Shown here: one piece after another, positions 11,481-24,600 of the stretch
Layout of the letters: the number at the start of each line of letters is the position of its first letter
Position numbering within the stretch: the stretch's first letter is position 1
Assembly (NCBI RefSeq): GCF_003576645.1
Contig: NC_044924.1
Location: forward strand, 24,642,110-24,706,109
Origin: Ipomoea triloba
Lineage: Eukaryota > Streptophyta > Magnoliopsida > Solanales > Convolvulaceae
Direction of reading: 5' to 3'
DNA: 64,000 nucleotides
Position numbers and translations under genes: made by a program
The notes under the pieces: model-generated
Seen by the model: the letters and a program-made list of their open reading frames with translations, nothing else
What the model was told of the DNA's origin: nothing
Database searches by the model: none

Positions 11481-11686
11481 TGAGAACTGTATGAATTGTA
11501 TTGAGTGAAATTATTTCAAAGATACAGATTACATGATATATATAATGATAAAATCACCGAGAGATTATAATAGGGAAATCTCATTAAGACTAAAATATGG
11601 AGTCATAATTTGACTGAAATACATAGAGTCCTAATAAAGATGAGCATTAGGCTTCTTTTTTAAAAGCCACAGCCTCACTGATAACA
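11481..11686 (-). repeat. Probable 5' LTR of the old Copia relic
   Basis: On the minus strand this reads TGTTATCAGTGAGG...ACAGTTCTCA (206 bp), with the usual Copia R/U5 look (CACTCAATACAATTCATACAG). The next bases, TTCGGTATC, resemble the GGTATCAGAGC primer site and are split by the Gypsy insertion (target ATACC, i.e. GGTAT). The gag relic at 3429-3020 would be its internal part. Confidence 0.6.
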
Positions 11687-11689
11687 AAA

Positions 11690-11714
11690 TTATTATTATT
11701 ATTATTATTATTAT
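11690..11714. repeat. (ATT)n microsatellite
   Basis: About eight ATT units directly beside the Copia LTR start. Confidence 0.95.
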
Positions 11715-13930
11715 AGAGGGCGTTTTGGGGAAGGATAATCCTTCTCCAAAATCGCGAACCGCAAACGCTGGGATCTCAACGGTTTAGAACAAACCGCTGA
11801 GTTAACAAAACATTTGTTTTGGCGTTTTGACTCCGGTCAAAACGTCAAAATGACTGATTCGTAAAATTTTGACGGATCCACCATTAACAAAACATAGGCA
11901 TTGATGTGTATGATTGGGTGTGTAAAAAGAGGGTGTAAAATGTCGTTCCGCTGAGGATTGGGACTATGACACGTAATTGTGTGAATTAAGGAAAACTAGG
12001 CACCAGAGTATGTGAATTAACTAGAATCCAAGCAACTAATAACTGAATGAAGAAATTAAAAGAAATAATATGGCTAATGAATAAATCGAATGATAAAGGA
12101 ATGGATCAGATTAGGGGAATTGCAATCTTGATGTTCTGACAACTCAAAATTAGGGAAGGAAGGATTTATCTAAGGATTTATGGGCAATGCACACAAGAAT
12201 TCAATTCAGCTACTTTCATAATCAATAAACAGAATTAGGCTAAGATTGCCCGACTTTCGTGATGCTTCAATCATAGTCTTAAGCACCTAAGCATTGTAAG
12301 CCCTCAAATTACCCCTATTCTCATAGTAGGAAAAATTATGTTGAAATTGGTAAGACTCGAGGTCTCCATCCAACTTTCATTGTGATGAATCCCTCTCCTA
12401 AACTAACAATTAATTGTGGCCATCAATCAATAACAAGTAGAAGACAATCCCAATTCAACATAAACCCTAGGTAAATGATTCAATCCCTTTATGCAATAAT
12501 CACAACTTGAACATCAAGATTAACAATAAATCCCTAATCTAAACCCATTAGCGAACTACTCACGCATGATTGAAGTAAACAAAACAAAGCAAGAAGTAAA
12601 TATTGAAATCATAACAGCGAATCTGAAGAATAAAAGAGATAACTTTACTAACAATCTTTGAGAGTAATTCCAATACAATCAATGATTCCAAGCTCGTGAA
12701 CGAATTCAAGGTCTTTAGCTCCCCCTCAATTATCACTCCCCCTTTTTGTATTACTAGGATCAATCATCATGATTAATATTCATATCCAATCCACCAAATA
12801 ATCTGTCTTTAGCATTATGATCAATAAAAGCTTTAATAATTCTTCCAAGCAAACCATAATCCAGACATATCCATATCTCATCCAAAAATAATACCCAGAA
12901 CAACTCAAGATATCCATACGAATAAACATATTTTTGTAGATTATCCAAGAATTCCAAATATCCAAAGAGAGAAACCGATTGTCAAAAAAGTAGAGACTAC
13001 TCAAATAATATGATGATTCAAATATGATAATCCGAATAAGATAACCAATTAGTAAGATAATCAGAAAACCATGCTCCCCCTCAATATGTACATCGTGACT
13101 GGTTTATCATAATATCACCATAATATCTTAGCGCTAGTTTCCTTGAAGTTGTAACAGGAACCTGCATAAGTGAGATGGAAACGAGAAACCCAGAACTAGA
13201 AGACAATTCAGCAATTAATATAAAAAGCACTTATAGCCACAGTTGCAAAAAAATGTCAAAAGGGTCAAACAAAGCGCATAAACCAGCAAGACCCACGATT
13301 GAAATCGTAATCGTGGGTCTTGAATGTACGAAAACTTAAAGTTCTACTTGATTTTAAAAGCAGATTATCTTATCCTTTAATTAATTTGATTTAAACATAA
13401 AAAGATAAAAGATAAAAAGAATAAAAACATGACACATCAAATGATTACGCAGTTCGAAGCCAAATCTCCTACGTCTGCGGGGCACCCACGACAGCCCAAT
13501 CCACTAGATGTTTGCCAAGATTACAGGGAGATGAAATGCTAAACATACACAAGGTCCAAAACCTACTACATCAACATTCATCAAACAATCTTCAAATCAT
13601 CTTCAAGTGATTGGATTCGTGCAACCTCCACACGCTGAATCAGCACCAGGCCATGAACAAGGAACCAAGAAGAAAGAACGCAGATTCTGCTGGAACAGTG
13701 TCAGGAAACTCTTTAGAACAATATATCTCGAAATTCTCACTTGTAAAAGTTGTCAAATGAAGCTTCATAATCCTTCCTTTATATAGTAAGCCACGTAACC
13801 AACTTTCCCAACCATTTAGCTTAAAACTCTCCCTTGAAAGATAATGTCCACTCATTTTAAAACAAACCCATAAAACATGATAAGACAAAACAAACTCTGT
13901 TAGGATCCATGAGCATAATGAGCATTGAAA
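11715..13930 (-). mobile_element. LTR-retrotransposon debris
   Basis: No gene is visible. The part 11920-12740, read on the minus strand, resembles the 3' half of a Gypsy-type LTR. At 12726-12750 and 13073-13083 there are GAGGGGGAG purine tracts as found before Copia 3' LTRs. The part from about 13135 to 13930, read on the minus strand, has a TATATAAAGGAAGG promoter-like box (13779-13792) and a CCCCGCAGACGTAGG...TTCGAACTGCG segment (13450-13490) typical of R/U5 of large Copia (SIRE-like) LTRs. Boundaries and target duplications could not be found, so these are fragments. Confidence 0.45.
13288..13321. repeat. Perfect 13-bp inverted repeat (hairpin)
   Basis: AAGACCCACGATT is followed after 8 bases by its exact reverse complement AATCGTGGGTCTT. 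It lies in LTR-like debris; a role as an LTR RNA stem is possible but unproven. Confidence 0.85.
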
Positions 13931-15118
13931 ACTTCAACCTAACTTATTATAAAAATAAAATAAACTATCTTAAGGTTTGTCAAATAATTAAGCCAATACT
14001 AATGTGCATTATTTTTGCACTTACACCCCTGCATTTCGTCATGTAAACTTTAATAACAAAATATTCCGTTAACTATTATTATTCTTAACTTACTCATTGA
14101 TTTTCATAAGGAGGGTCAAAGGTTCGAACCTCACCGAATCAAAATTGACATAATTGTTAAACATATACTATGAATATGCTAGAGTGTATTAAAATTGCAA
14201 TATAAATTTTGCATTAGGCATTTGATGAAACAGTACACCTAATTTACAGTATATATTCAACACATATGATAAACTATGCCTATTATCATTATTTTTTGGG
14301 AAGGAGGATTTGGTTCTGTTTTTTTTTTTTTGAAGGTGCACTGTGCCAAGATACTAGAATTGCAGGGAAGCACACTATGGTTCTAGATTAAATCAAGAAT
14401 TCATTTATGTCAGAAGTGACAATATATAAGAGGAAGGATGGATCACGCCAATTAATAGGGGTTTGATGCGAACTTGGTTGACCCGATCTTCTCTTCACAC
14501 TCTAATTTAAAAAGGATTTTTTTAGAATGATTATTAGGCTTGGTGTGATCAATTTGTAGGTTTAATTTAGGTTGGGTAAATGGTTGTTTTGGATTTTGAT
14601 GTATAGTGGTTTGCCACGTCCGGTTGTAGAATGATAAAAATCGGAGATGACGCCACAAGACTGGTAATTTCCTTAATAAGTCAAGTTTGCCATGATCAAC
14701 TTAAGGCCGAACTCATACTGAGTTTCAGAAAATACTCAGTTTTCTATCTCAAAAATTCTCTAATTCTATATATTTCATTTGGCTGCAATGACTTTAAATA
14801 GCCATTAACAAGCTGATTACAACCGAGATAATTATTAAATATAGGATAAACTAATCCTAACCAACAAACTAAGATATATATGAAAATTAATATAATCCTA
14901 ACAAATTAAATATAAAATAATATTAAAATAATCATCATAATTAATTGACAAAACTAATTCTAAAATATCCTAAGAGGCAATTCTTGATTCTCGTGCCCAC
15001 AACAAGGTTTGTGTTGCAAAAATTATGCTGGGATACTACCCAATGAGGGTGTTTCCCTAAACTGATATTGCACTAGTTAATTTTATGAAAAATTATTCCT
15101 CAGATCATAGTTATGTAT
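13931..15118. other. AT-rich intergenic DNA
   Basis: No gene or complete element was recognised. A GGTTCGAACCTC string near 14113-14125 resembles a tRNA-type box B but no tRNA or SINE can be built around it. Confidence 0.5.
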
Positions 15119-16296
15119 CAGGGCCGGCCCTGGGCAAGTCTGCCCAGGGCCTATGCACAGGGCCCCCAATTTATGGGGGCCCCTTAATAAAAAAAAACAT
15201 TATAGGTATTATGTATACTGTATATAAGGGCGAATCAATTAAACGTCATTAGCAAATAACCTTTAACTCCTTAAGCAAAACCCTTTTTTCCTTGGCTTTT
15301 CATTCGGCGGAAAATCGGCGCAATTCAGCATGTGCTTGAGTTCATACATTACAAAAATTTCACAATTCACAAAAATTAGCGACAAATAGACGCCAATCGC
15401 CTAATCTCGACAGGCAGTAGTATGCGAATACATAATTGATGCAAACAGCAGACGATAGACGCAGCTGGACAAAATTTTTCAATTCTTCTTGATCATACAA
15501 AGTCAAAAATTCTCAAGTTCTTCAATTCTCGGTAATTAAAATTACTAAATATTTCACAATTTTTTTGTTTTATTTACATGACTTAATAATTCCGATTTCA
15601 AAAAATATATATTCAAAAAAATTTGTTTCTTGATTAATTATTTATTCATAGAGTTTCTAAATAAATTCTTATTTTTTCTTTAGGATTTTATAATTATGTC
15701 TTCTAGAAACTATTCATCTGGGTTTGAGAAGCGTAAAAAGGAAACAAGAATTGAGCAACTAATTCATTCTCAAAAGAGAGCGTTTGAAAAATTCATTATA
15801 AAAGAAACTCGATCAAATAGATGTGCAAAAAGATGATGTCAAGGAAAAATTGTTAGATGCTAATCCTCATATAGAATATCAAGATTATTGTGAGATTGAA
15901 AAAAAAAAATTAAATGATAGTATGCACAACGATGATAGATATTATTATGACAATGAAAATAATAAGAATGTTGATAGTTGTTTAGATGATATTGGTCACA
16001 ATAATAAACAAAATGATTCGCTTTTATTGACTCAATGATTAGCTTTAATCTCTATTGAAAATGAGATTTTGAAAGAAGTGGATATCAAAAGTTTGTTAGA
16101 TAATTTTGTGTCTAAATATATGTGCACGGCGCATGTCACTATTTAAATGAAATTTAGATCTATTTTTATACAATATTTATATTTTAAATTTTTGACACAA
16201 TTTGTTGAACAACTATTATTTATATATACTAATTACTTGAAAAAGGGGCCCAATTTAAGATTTGCACAGACCCCAATTTTTATTGGAACGGCCCTG
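15119..16296 (+). mobile_element. Internally deleted hAT DNA transposon
   Basis: The ends are CAGGGCCGGCCCTG and (inverted) CAGGGCCGTTCC, flanked by the 8-bp duplication TTATGTAT (15111-15118 and 16297-16304), the hAT hallmark. The inside holds the start of a transposase of the TTF-type zinc-finger/ZMYM1-like group: ATG at 15696 opens MSSRNYSSGFEKRKKETR, ending at TGA 15834-15836, with the reading continuing in another frame to about 16038. The catalytic core is missing, so the copy is non-autonomous. It sits about 400 bp upstream of the synthetase start codon. Confidence 0.88.
15696..16038 (+). pseudogene. N-terminal remnant of a hAT transposase
   Basis: The lysine/arginine-rich start MSSRNYSSGFEKRKK and HSQKRAFEKF are characteristic of plant TTF-type hAT transposases. 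A frameshift occurs at about 15823-15836, after which an acidic, asparagine-rich stretch runs to a stop at 16036-16038. Zinc-finger, RNase-H-like and dimerisation domains are all absent. Confidence 0.7.
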
Positions 16297-16304
16297 TTAT
16301 GTAT

Positions 16305-16703
16305 TATTGAAATATTTACTTTTATTAAAAATTTGATAATCTTGTATTGATATACGCCATGATACCGAATGATATTTTGATAAATTTTGAAACACTAAAG
16401 ATTATTCCCGTAATGTGCGTGTGGCTACTAGCATATAGTAATAAATGTAAATTAATTGTTTTCAAAAAAATGTAAATTAATTAATTAATATGTAAATAGT
16501 AAATGTAATACCCTATTGCAAATTGTTATTTCCTTACACAAAAAAAAAGTTTACTGTATTCGGTCTCGGTGACTCGGTGTATTAGTTGCAATTGAGGATT
16601 AAAATTTGAGCCTTTTCTTTCCTATCGCCGGGAACGAAAAAAGATAAAACCCCCTAACACAGTTTAAGCTAACGTTTTTCTTGGCTTGCTTCATCTCATC
16701 TCC
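16305..16703 (+). promoter_or_regulatory. Presumed promoter and 5' UTR of the synthetase gene
   Basis: The interval lies between the hAT element and the ATG at 16704. The last 100 bases are pyrimidine-rich (TTTTCTTTCC, CTTGCTTCATCTCATCTCC), as expected of a plant 5' leader. No clear TATA box could be fixed among the AT-rich text, and no transcription start can be assigned. Confidence 0.4.
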
Positions 16704-19700
16704 ATGGCGGGTCTTGCATTTCCCTTGGTGACTTCAATTCTCAAGTCTCATAATACTCGTTTCTCTTTCCTCCTCACGGCCAGGCCTCCCGCCCCTGTCC
16801 TCCTTCGCCGGCGTTTTTTATCCCGGACCGCCATCTCCGCCGTGAACACTCATTCAGTCTCCCACAACTGCTCCGCGGGCCACGATTCTGAGAATCAAAA
16901 GAAGTCCTCAGCTCCCACTTTCCAACAAGCCATCCAGCGCCTCCAGGTTCAAAATGCCGCTCTTATTCTCCTCTATTTATTTTTTAATTGGATTTTTAAT
17001 GATGGTGTGGTTGGGGGAAGGGAAGGGGGAGGTAATTATTTGCTTTTCTAGCAAATTTATATGTCCGTTTGGAATTGAAATGGGAACGGAAATCAAGAAA
17101 GCAAAGTGTGGGAAGATTATACTGTAATAATAATATACGGAAAAACAATGTCTACCAAGATGTTATGAGCTTCATTTGTTATAATTGAAAATTGTGGTTG
17201 TAAATTTTAGTAACTGCATGCAAAGGTGAAAGATTTTTCTGGAGAGGGCTAATAAAGAAGTAATTCAAGTGGTTGTGATGTATATAATTACTGTTGGACC
17301 AGTATACTGTATTATTACGACATTAAAAGCTTCAAATGATATCTAAAATATGTAGTTCTTTAGTTGAATTGATATATTAAGGCTTCACATTATGCAAGAT
17401 TGAACCTTTATTTTTCATTAGGTTCATGACTGAAATAAGTTAAGTAAAAGGACAACTGGTACTGTCATTGTGTTCTACTATTTGTAATCCTTTCAGGAAA
17501 CTGCTTTTTCATTTTTGTTTCGTGATATCTTAGAGTTCAGGTATCTATTATCTTTCCTAACAGTTTTATATATATGCATTTCTATTTCTAGGAGTATTGG
17601 GCTTCTGTAGGATGCGCTGTGATGCAGTGCAGCAATACTGAGGTAATCACAGGTTTACAATAGTTGCTTCCTTTATTCCCTATGAGTTTATTCTTCTCTG
17701 TGCAACCATTGTTAAGGATAAAGCTAGAATCATTACATGCACAAGCATCATTTTCTGTCTGAAGCACTTCTTATGAGGATGGTATAATGGGATCCTTAAC
17801 GTTCAGGCTTCACATTTTCACTTAGATTCTCAAATAGCACTTTTATCTTTCATTCTCTTCCACCTCTCTTGATTGAACATCATCACCCACAGAATCTTAA
17901 TTAGTACTTGTAGAGTCATTAAATCATCATTCACCCTGTTTAAAAAAAAATCATCATTTACCCAATTATTCATTCATTCAGGGTTTATTTATTTATTTAT
18001 ATTTTTTATTTTTACATAAATCAGTAAATTAGTATCTGTACTGTAAAGTTCACTGTTATTCTGATATTTCCCCTTTCCCACTTATATCTAACTTAGAATT
18101 GTAAAAGATGTGCTTTTCAAGGTCAAAATGGTTAGCTTCTTACTGATAACTGTTCTGACTTGTGAGGATTCTAATTGGTTAAATAGGTTGGAGCAGGGAC
18201 AATGAATCCACTGACATTTTTAAGAGTACTAGGTCCAGAGCCATGGAATGTTGCGTAAGTTTACAGGAATATGTCTAAACTCATTCTTAAAGTTGCTGAT
18301 GATATTATTGTGCTAGTCATGACTTGCAGAAAGATGGAAGATACAATTGTGTTGTTCATGTCAAAAGACTTGACAAGCAGTGTATTTTGAACTGCCACCC
18401 AATCTTAAAATCCTCGAAATTTAAATGATAGTTTCTTTTTCTTAGGAAAGAGTCATTTTTTATACATTATTGATTATTCAACTAAGTTTATATTTCCACT
18501 ACTAGGCCAATCAGACAATATGATACAAAACCTTTTGGACTGTGTTATGAGGGGTTTGAATCTATATCAAATTAACAACCATGGTTGCTTCTAGTCCTTT
18601 GGCACAATATGAGGTAGTAATCCAGTTGTTTCTGATGACAGCTATGTGGAACCTAGTATTCGACCAGATGATAGCCGTTATGGTGAAAATCCTAATAGGC
18701 TTCAACGGCATACTCAATTTCAGGTTATTACGAGAGTTTATTGAGTATATATGTTGTAACTGTCACCGGTTGGTTGCAGCATCTAAGCTCATTAAGGATT
18801 TCAGTGTATTATTTCTAACCCTTTGTTTTATACCTCGTTTGAATTCCAACTAGGTTATATTGAAGCCTGACCCTGGGAATTCACAGGATCTTTTCATCCG
18901 GAGTTTGTCAGCCCTAGGTTATGATGCCACCTATTACCATGTTGATGTTATTGGTTTTTAAAGTTTTAATTTTTTGTTTTTTTTGGAGTTTTTGTTGGAA
19001 GTCATATGTTTAACATTTGAAATTTAACCTTTGTTTTTGACATTGTATTCTACTCACCGGCATAGCTTTAATTTCTTGCAATGTTCTATTACCAGGAATT
19101 GATGTTAATGAGCATGACATTCGCTTTGTTGAGGACAACTGGGAAAGCCCAGTAAGATAATATTTTCCTTCATCCATGTGTGGTGACATATGCGTGCATG
19201 AATGGGAATGTATAAGTAAATTTCATCATTTTTTTTATGGAAGTAAAAGTGCATCCAGGTTTTGTTTTTGTATATGCTTTACAACCTGCAGCCTTGTTCT
19301 TACTTCAGATTCATCAATTTTTGTTGGTGATGTATGAATTGTTAGAATGCTATTGGTTTGTCTGTATAGCACAGCCTGTTAACTATAATGCATGGTTGTC
19401 TCCTATGTGACTTGGTCTACTAGTAGGTGCTTGGTGCTTGGGGTTTGGGTTGGGAAGTCTGGATGGACGGGATGGAAATTACTCAATTCACTTACTTCCA
19501 ACAGGTACGTCTATTTGTTCTACTTTGAATAGATGGCTGGGTATTATATTCACTAGTTAGGAGTTTTTGATCAACACTTTGCTTTGCAAGATAGTTCCTA
19601 CATGTTTTCAGATAACTTGTTTCCTATGTTTTCAGAAGTCTCTTGCAGCATAAGGGTTAAATATAGCTAATTAATTTTCTGATTATTTACCTATAAATTC

Positions 19701-21651
19701 CAGGCTGGAAGTATCCAGTTGATGCCAATATCTGTTGAGATCACTTATGGCCTTGAGCGTATCCTTATGTCACTTCAGGTTTGCTAATTGTTTCTATTCT
19801 TTCCTCAGTTTGGGTTCTCTTAATGGCATTTTACCTAAATTGTCCGGATCTATTGCAGGGAGTTGATCATTTCAAAAATATTCAATATGCCAATGGGATA
19901 ACATATGGAGAACTTTTCCTGGAAAATGAGTAAATAGTCTGCTTGCTTTGCTTATTTTATGGTGTCTACTGTGCCCAAATTGAAAACTAATTTCTGTTGG
20001 TGATACAGATTGACACATTATTTTCCCTATTGTGTCTTAATTGTTTCAAAAGTGGATTGCACTTTATCACATTGCTGTCTAGACTCTGTGTTTCTTCAAG
20101 AGCACTGTATGTGCTCATTCTGAAGCCAAATAATTATCATGGAGATAAATCTACTATTGTTTTGCTTCTATGTGAAATAAAATGTTCTACTCTTGTGGCG
20201 TAGTCTAGCTCATAAAGATGGTAGATAATATCTTTAATCCCTCCATCTCCCACTGACCCTTATTGGCTAATATTAACAACACCATTGGATTCCATCAGAC
20301 TAATTCATCTGTTCCATAACATGATTTTCATTTTTGTTTGATTTATAGTAGATGTATGAAGTATTCCTATTTCCTAGCTTGGTTTTGAACAGCCCCCTAA
20401 AGTGTCAGAAACATATTTTATAGCAAATTGAGGACAAATAAGTATTTGTAGTTTGCTATATAACAGAACATTGAATCATTAAATATTTCCCATTTATTAT
20501 ATTATAATTATAATTGAAAATAAAATGGAGGTGGTTAGTGGAAGCTTATGCTCCTCTTTCCATGCACCATGCATAAGTTTGCAACTCCCAAAGAAAAAAT
20601 TGATTACTTATTTGTTCTAATAGCTTTATATCTTGAATAGCTTGTTTATGTGATACATTCTAAGATAACTGTTTCTTGCGCTTCTCTTTCTTTGAATTCA
20701 GGAAGGAAATGAGTGCATATTATCTGGAACATGCTACTGTCGATCATATTCAAAAGCATTTTGATTTGTTTGAAGCAGAAGCTCGACGTTTGCTTGATTT
20801 AGGCCTTCCGATACCTGCGTATGTGTTTACACTGTTAATGTTTTTTTTTTTTTTTTTGATAACGAGGGAAATCTCACAACCCTTTTGAGTGTGAGTAAAC
20901 CCCTCCTTGTGACCCTAGCCGGCAAAGGACCACACGGAAGTAAACCAGCCTAGGTTATGGGTTACCCAAAGCTGACCGGCTCAAACCAAGGGGGCAAGGA
21001 TTCAAACTCGTGACCTTGTGGTTACAAGCGTGGATCTCTTGCCATCTTGGTTGGGTTACCCCCTGTTAATGTTTTTCTTCTTTTAAGGGGTGAGGGCATA
21101 CAGTACTGCGGACCACAAAATATTTATAAAATATCTATTTGGATAACATTTATCTCTACTGTCTTTGCTAGGTATGATCAGGTTTTGAAGACATCCCATG
21201 CTTTTAATGTATTAGACTCTAGAGGGTTTGTTGGGGTAACAGAACGTGCTCGCTATTTTGGTCGGATGCGCAGGTAAGAATATTGGTGGAGCTTTTCTGA
21301 TACTTAAAATGAATTTGCTTGTAGAAATTTTATATTCTACTATTCTCATATTGTCCTTGTATTTCTTGATGTAAATAATAAATATTCTCATAATCTTTAT
21401 GGTGAGCTACTGAGCTGGAGGGGAAGGGGGTGGGGGGGATAAAAAGGATCATAAGTTGAAAATCATCATAATAATTTATTTACAACTTTTTACCTTTATG
21501 TGCACATTGTCTTTTCCTCTCCAGTTTAGCTCGTAACTGTGCACAACTTTGGTTAAAGACAAGGGAGACTCTTGACTACCCACTTGGGGTGATATCTCAG
21601 CCAGACCGTCTTGTTATTCCAAGGGAAGACCTGAAAGCCGCAGCAGGACAG
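16704..21651 (+). other. EDD1: EDD1-like gene exons 1-12 (alpha half)
   Basis: Exon coordinates read from splice borders and reading frame: 16704-16946, 17592-17642, 18187-18254, 18642-18723, 18854-18917, 19096-19151, 19427-19504, 19704-19778, 19859-19929, 20702-20818, 21172-21273, 21525-21651. They total 1,134 nt (378 codons). Phases match at every junction. Individual borders with repeated AG or GT could shift by a few bases. Confidence 0.92.
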
Positions 21652-24600
21652 GTTTGCTTTCGACTTCTTTGTGTTGTCTTTTCTTTTTATGCTATTTTCC
21701 TGGCTAACCTGGTGTTTCCCAATAAGGATGATCTGTCATATTTCATAGATCTATATTTATTGCAGTCTTAACAAATTTAAGATACATAATCTTTTAAGTG
21801 ATGGCAGCCCACCAAAAATAGTGACAGAAAATGAAAAATAAGAAAACCATTTGTCCATGAGAGTAAAGGAACAGTTGCAGTGAGATGAGAACAGTCATGT
21901 TTTCTTTAGTTAAAATAGAAGGAAGCTCATCTGCTTTGTTACCTCTCACTTGTTAGATTGTTGCCACTTATAAAAAAGGCTAGTCAAATGATGTGCATTG
22001 CGTGATTAAAAAAACATCCCAATGAAAATAAGGATAGTAAAATTACATGATCAAATAAATATTGGACTAGTATATATTAATGGCTTCATAGAGATTCATT
22101 ATATTTTATTCCAACAAAATATTATAGTATATATTAAGTAGTTGAAGTCCTCATTAGGCACACCCAACATTCAATAATTTACATTATCAAGCAATTACAT
22201 GTAGCCACGGAATAAATTACTCCATTTTGTTAACACCCAAAGGAATAAAAGAAAAACATGAAATTGACGTTAACCTTTGTAAGATTTGAGATAAGAAGTT
22301 TTATATATGCCAACACAATCCAAAATTATACACTTAGAAAAAATAAATTATTAAAGAATTATTTTTATCAAAGAAGCAACTACAACAAGGAAATGGGAAT
22401 AATAAAATGAATAAAATGCGAATAAGCAAAGAATTTATATATGGAAAAAAGACATGAAAGAAAAGGCTTGTAACAAACCCTTAGGATTGAACTATGTGCC
22501 ACACGTTTGGTTAGTTTAACAGCATGGAGGCAAAACTGAAAATAGTACAGTAAAATTGAAAAGTATTTGTAAGATTACAAGAAAGAAAACACAAGGTATA
22601 AGTCATCAATTCAACCTATTACACCAACACAATTTTTATTCCCTTTATTACAACAATTAGATTTAACAGTTTGAAGGAAAAACCATAAGGAGTAAGGTAA
22701 AATTGTAAAGTATTTATAAGACTATAATAAAGATGTTGAATTTTGAAAGATCCAAAGGCCTGGCGGGTGGAGAATAACAACCACCCTCCAGTTAGGCAGA
22801 ATCAAAGATGAAGAATCAAGGAATGAGAAAATGTATATAATAATACTGAAAGGTTACAATATATTTCTATAATTATATGTTTCTAATGAAGAAACATAGT
22901 ACATATATATATACAGACACATAACTGCTAATTTAAGCACCTATTCATAAACAAACAAAACCCCATAGACTGACATAACCCTTTGTTTTTTAACAAAAGA
23001 AAGCACAAGGTATAAGCCATGAATGAAACCTATTACATGAACACAATTTTTATTCTATTTATGACTTAATGATATTGACTCTTATTAGATTTTGTTAAAC
23101 CCTAAAGCCCGTTTATAGATAAGCCCATTAGGGTTTCCTCTATTTTGTATAAGTAGTGGTAGTCTGTACAGTTCTACATTATTGATATACGAATACACAT
23201 TATTCTCTCAAGTTATACATGGTATCAGAGCCTAAACCCTAAAACCCTATTCCCTTTTCCCGCTACTGCCACCGGAGTTCTGCCGTGCGACTGCCTTTGT
23301 TCCCACGATTGCCCTGTGGTTTTTCGTCCAAACTAACACCACAGGCCATCTTGGAACCTCGTCGCGAGCCAAGGGCTGCAGTCCGGTCGCCATCCGCCGC
23401 CGTACGCGCCGCCGGGAAGGTCAAGGGTTTTTTGGCCAGATTTCCTTCCTCCAGTGTCCGATCGAGTCGCCGTCGCCACCATCGGACTCGCCTTGAAGAG
23501 ACGAACCTGCCAGTACCGGTCGTTTCCGCTGCAGTCGCCGGTCGCCGCCGTCCGCCGTCGAATTTTCCGGCAAACTGACCAGTACTTCAAAACAGTGTAT
23601 TCCCTTGTTTGTTTTACCTATTATGGCATCATCTACACATTCCTTTACTTCCTACCCTATTATTACGGTTGATAAGTTAGTTGGGGGGTGAGAACTATGC
23701 ATCGTGGGCTGCATCTGTTAAATTGTGGTTCAAAGGGCAAGGAGTGTCTGCACATTTAGATATGAAGGGTGTAGATGTTAAAGAAAAGAAGGATAAGTGG
23801 GAGAAGGTCGATGCCTTATTAATAAACATGTTATGGCAGTCAATTGACCCTAAGCTTCATAACATTTATAAGACTTATGAGACATGTTATGAGGTGTGGA
23901 ATAAAGCGAAGAGTTTATACACCAACGATGTTCAGGGTCTCTATTCACTAGTCACGAAATTCGCAAATGTCCTTAATCATCGTGGAACTGCTGATTCGAA
24001 TATGTCTGAATACTTAGGCATGATTGAAGCTATACAACAGGAGTTCCATAATCTCATGTCACATAAGACGGGTGCTGATGAGCACATTAAGCAGTATGAC
24101 AAGTTCTTTATGGTGTTTGCTCTGGTTGGCTTTAGTCCTGACCTTGCACATGTTCGTGATCAGATTTTGGCTAGCCCTACTGTACCCACATTGAATGAGA
24201 CTGCTGCTAGACTACTCCGAGTTGCATCTGCTCCTCCTGTTGAGCCCATTGGAGATTCTTCTGTTTTAGTCTCTCGAACAGCAGAGGAGCTGTCTGGACA
24301 TACCAGTAACAATGGTGGTCGTCGTGGTGTCCGTAGATGCGAGTACTGTAACAAGGTGGGGCACACCAAGGATCGCTGCTGGAAGCTGCATGGCAAGCCC
24401 TCACGTTCTGTCAATATGGTGCAGACCACTGGTTCAGAGACTCAGGCTCACAGTAGTTCTGCCCCAAATGACTATGAAGAGTACCTCCGATTTAAAGCCT
24501 CTCGAGAAGCCACTACCACATCTTCCTCTTGAGAGAATAATGTGTATTCGTATATATCTCAATAATGTAGAACTGTACAGACTACCACTACTTATACAAA

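Noticed and set aside
14100..14135. tRNA gene or SINE
   Set aside because: Only a box B-like GGTTCGAACCTC is present; no box A, acceptor stem or poly-A tail fits.
23283..23590. Arginine-rich frames on both strands between the Copia A primer site and gag
   Set aside because: This is the GC-rich 5' leader of the element; gag starts at 23622 with recognisable text, and the leader frames have no family signature.
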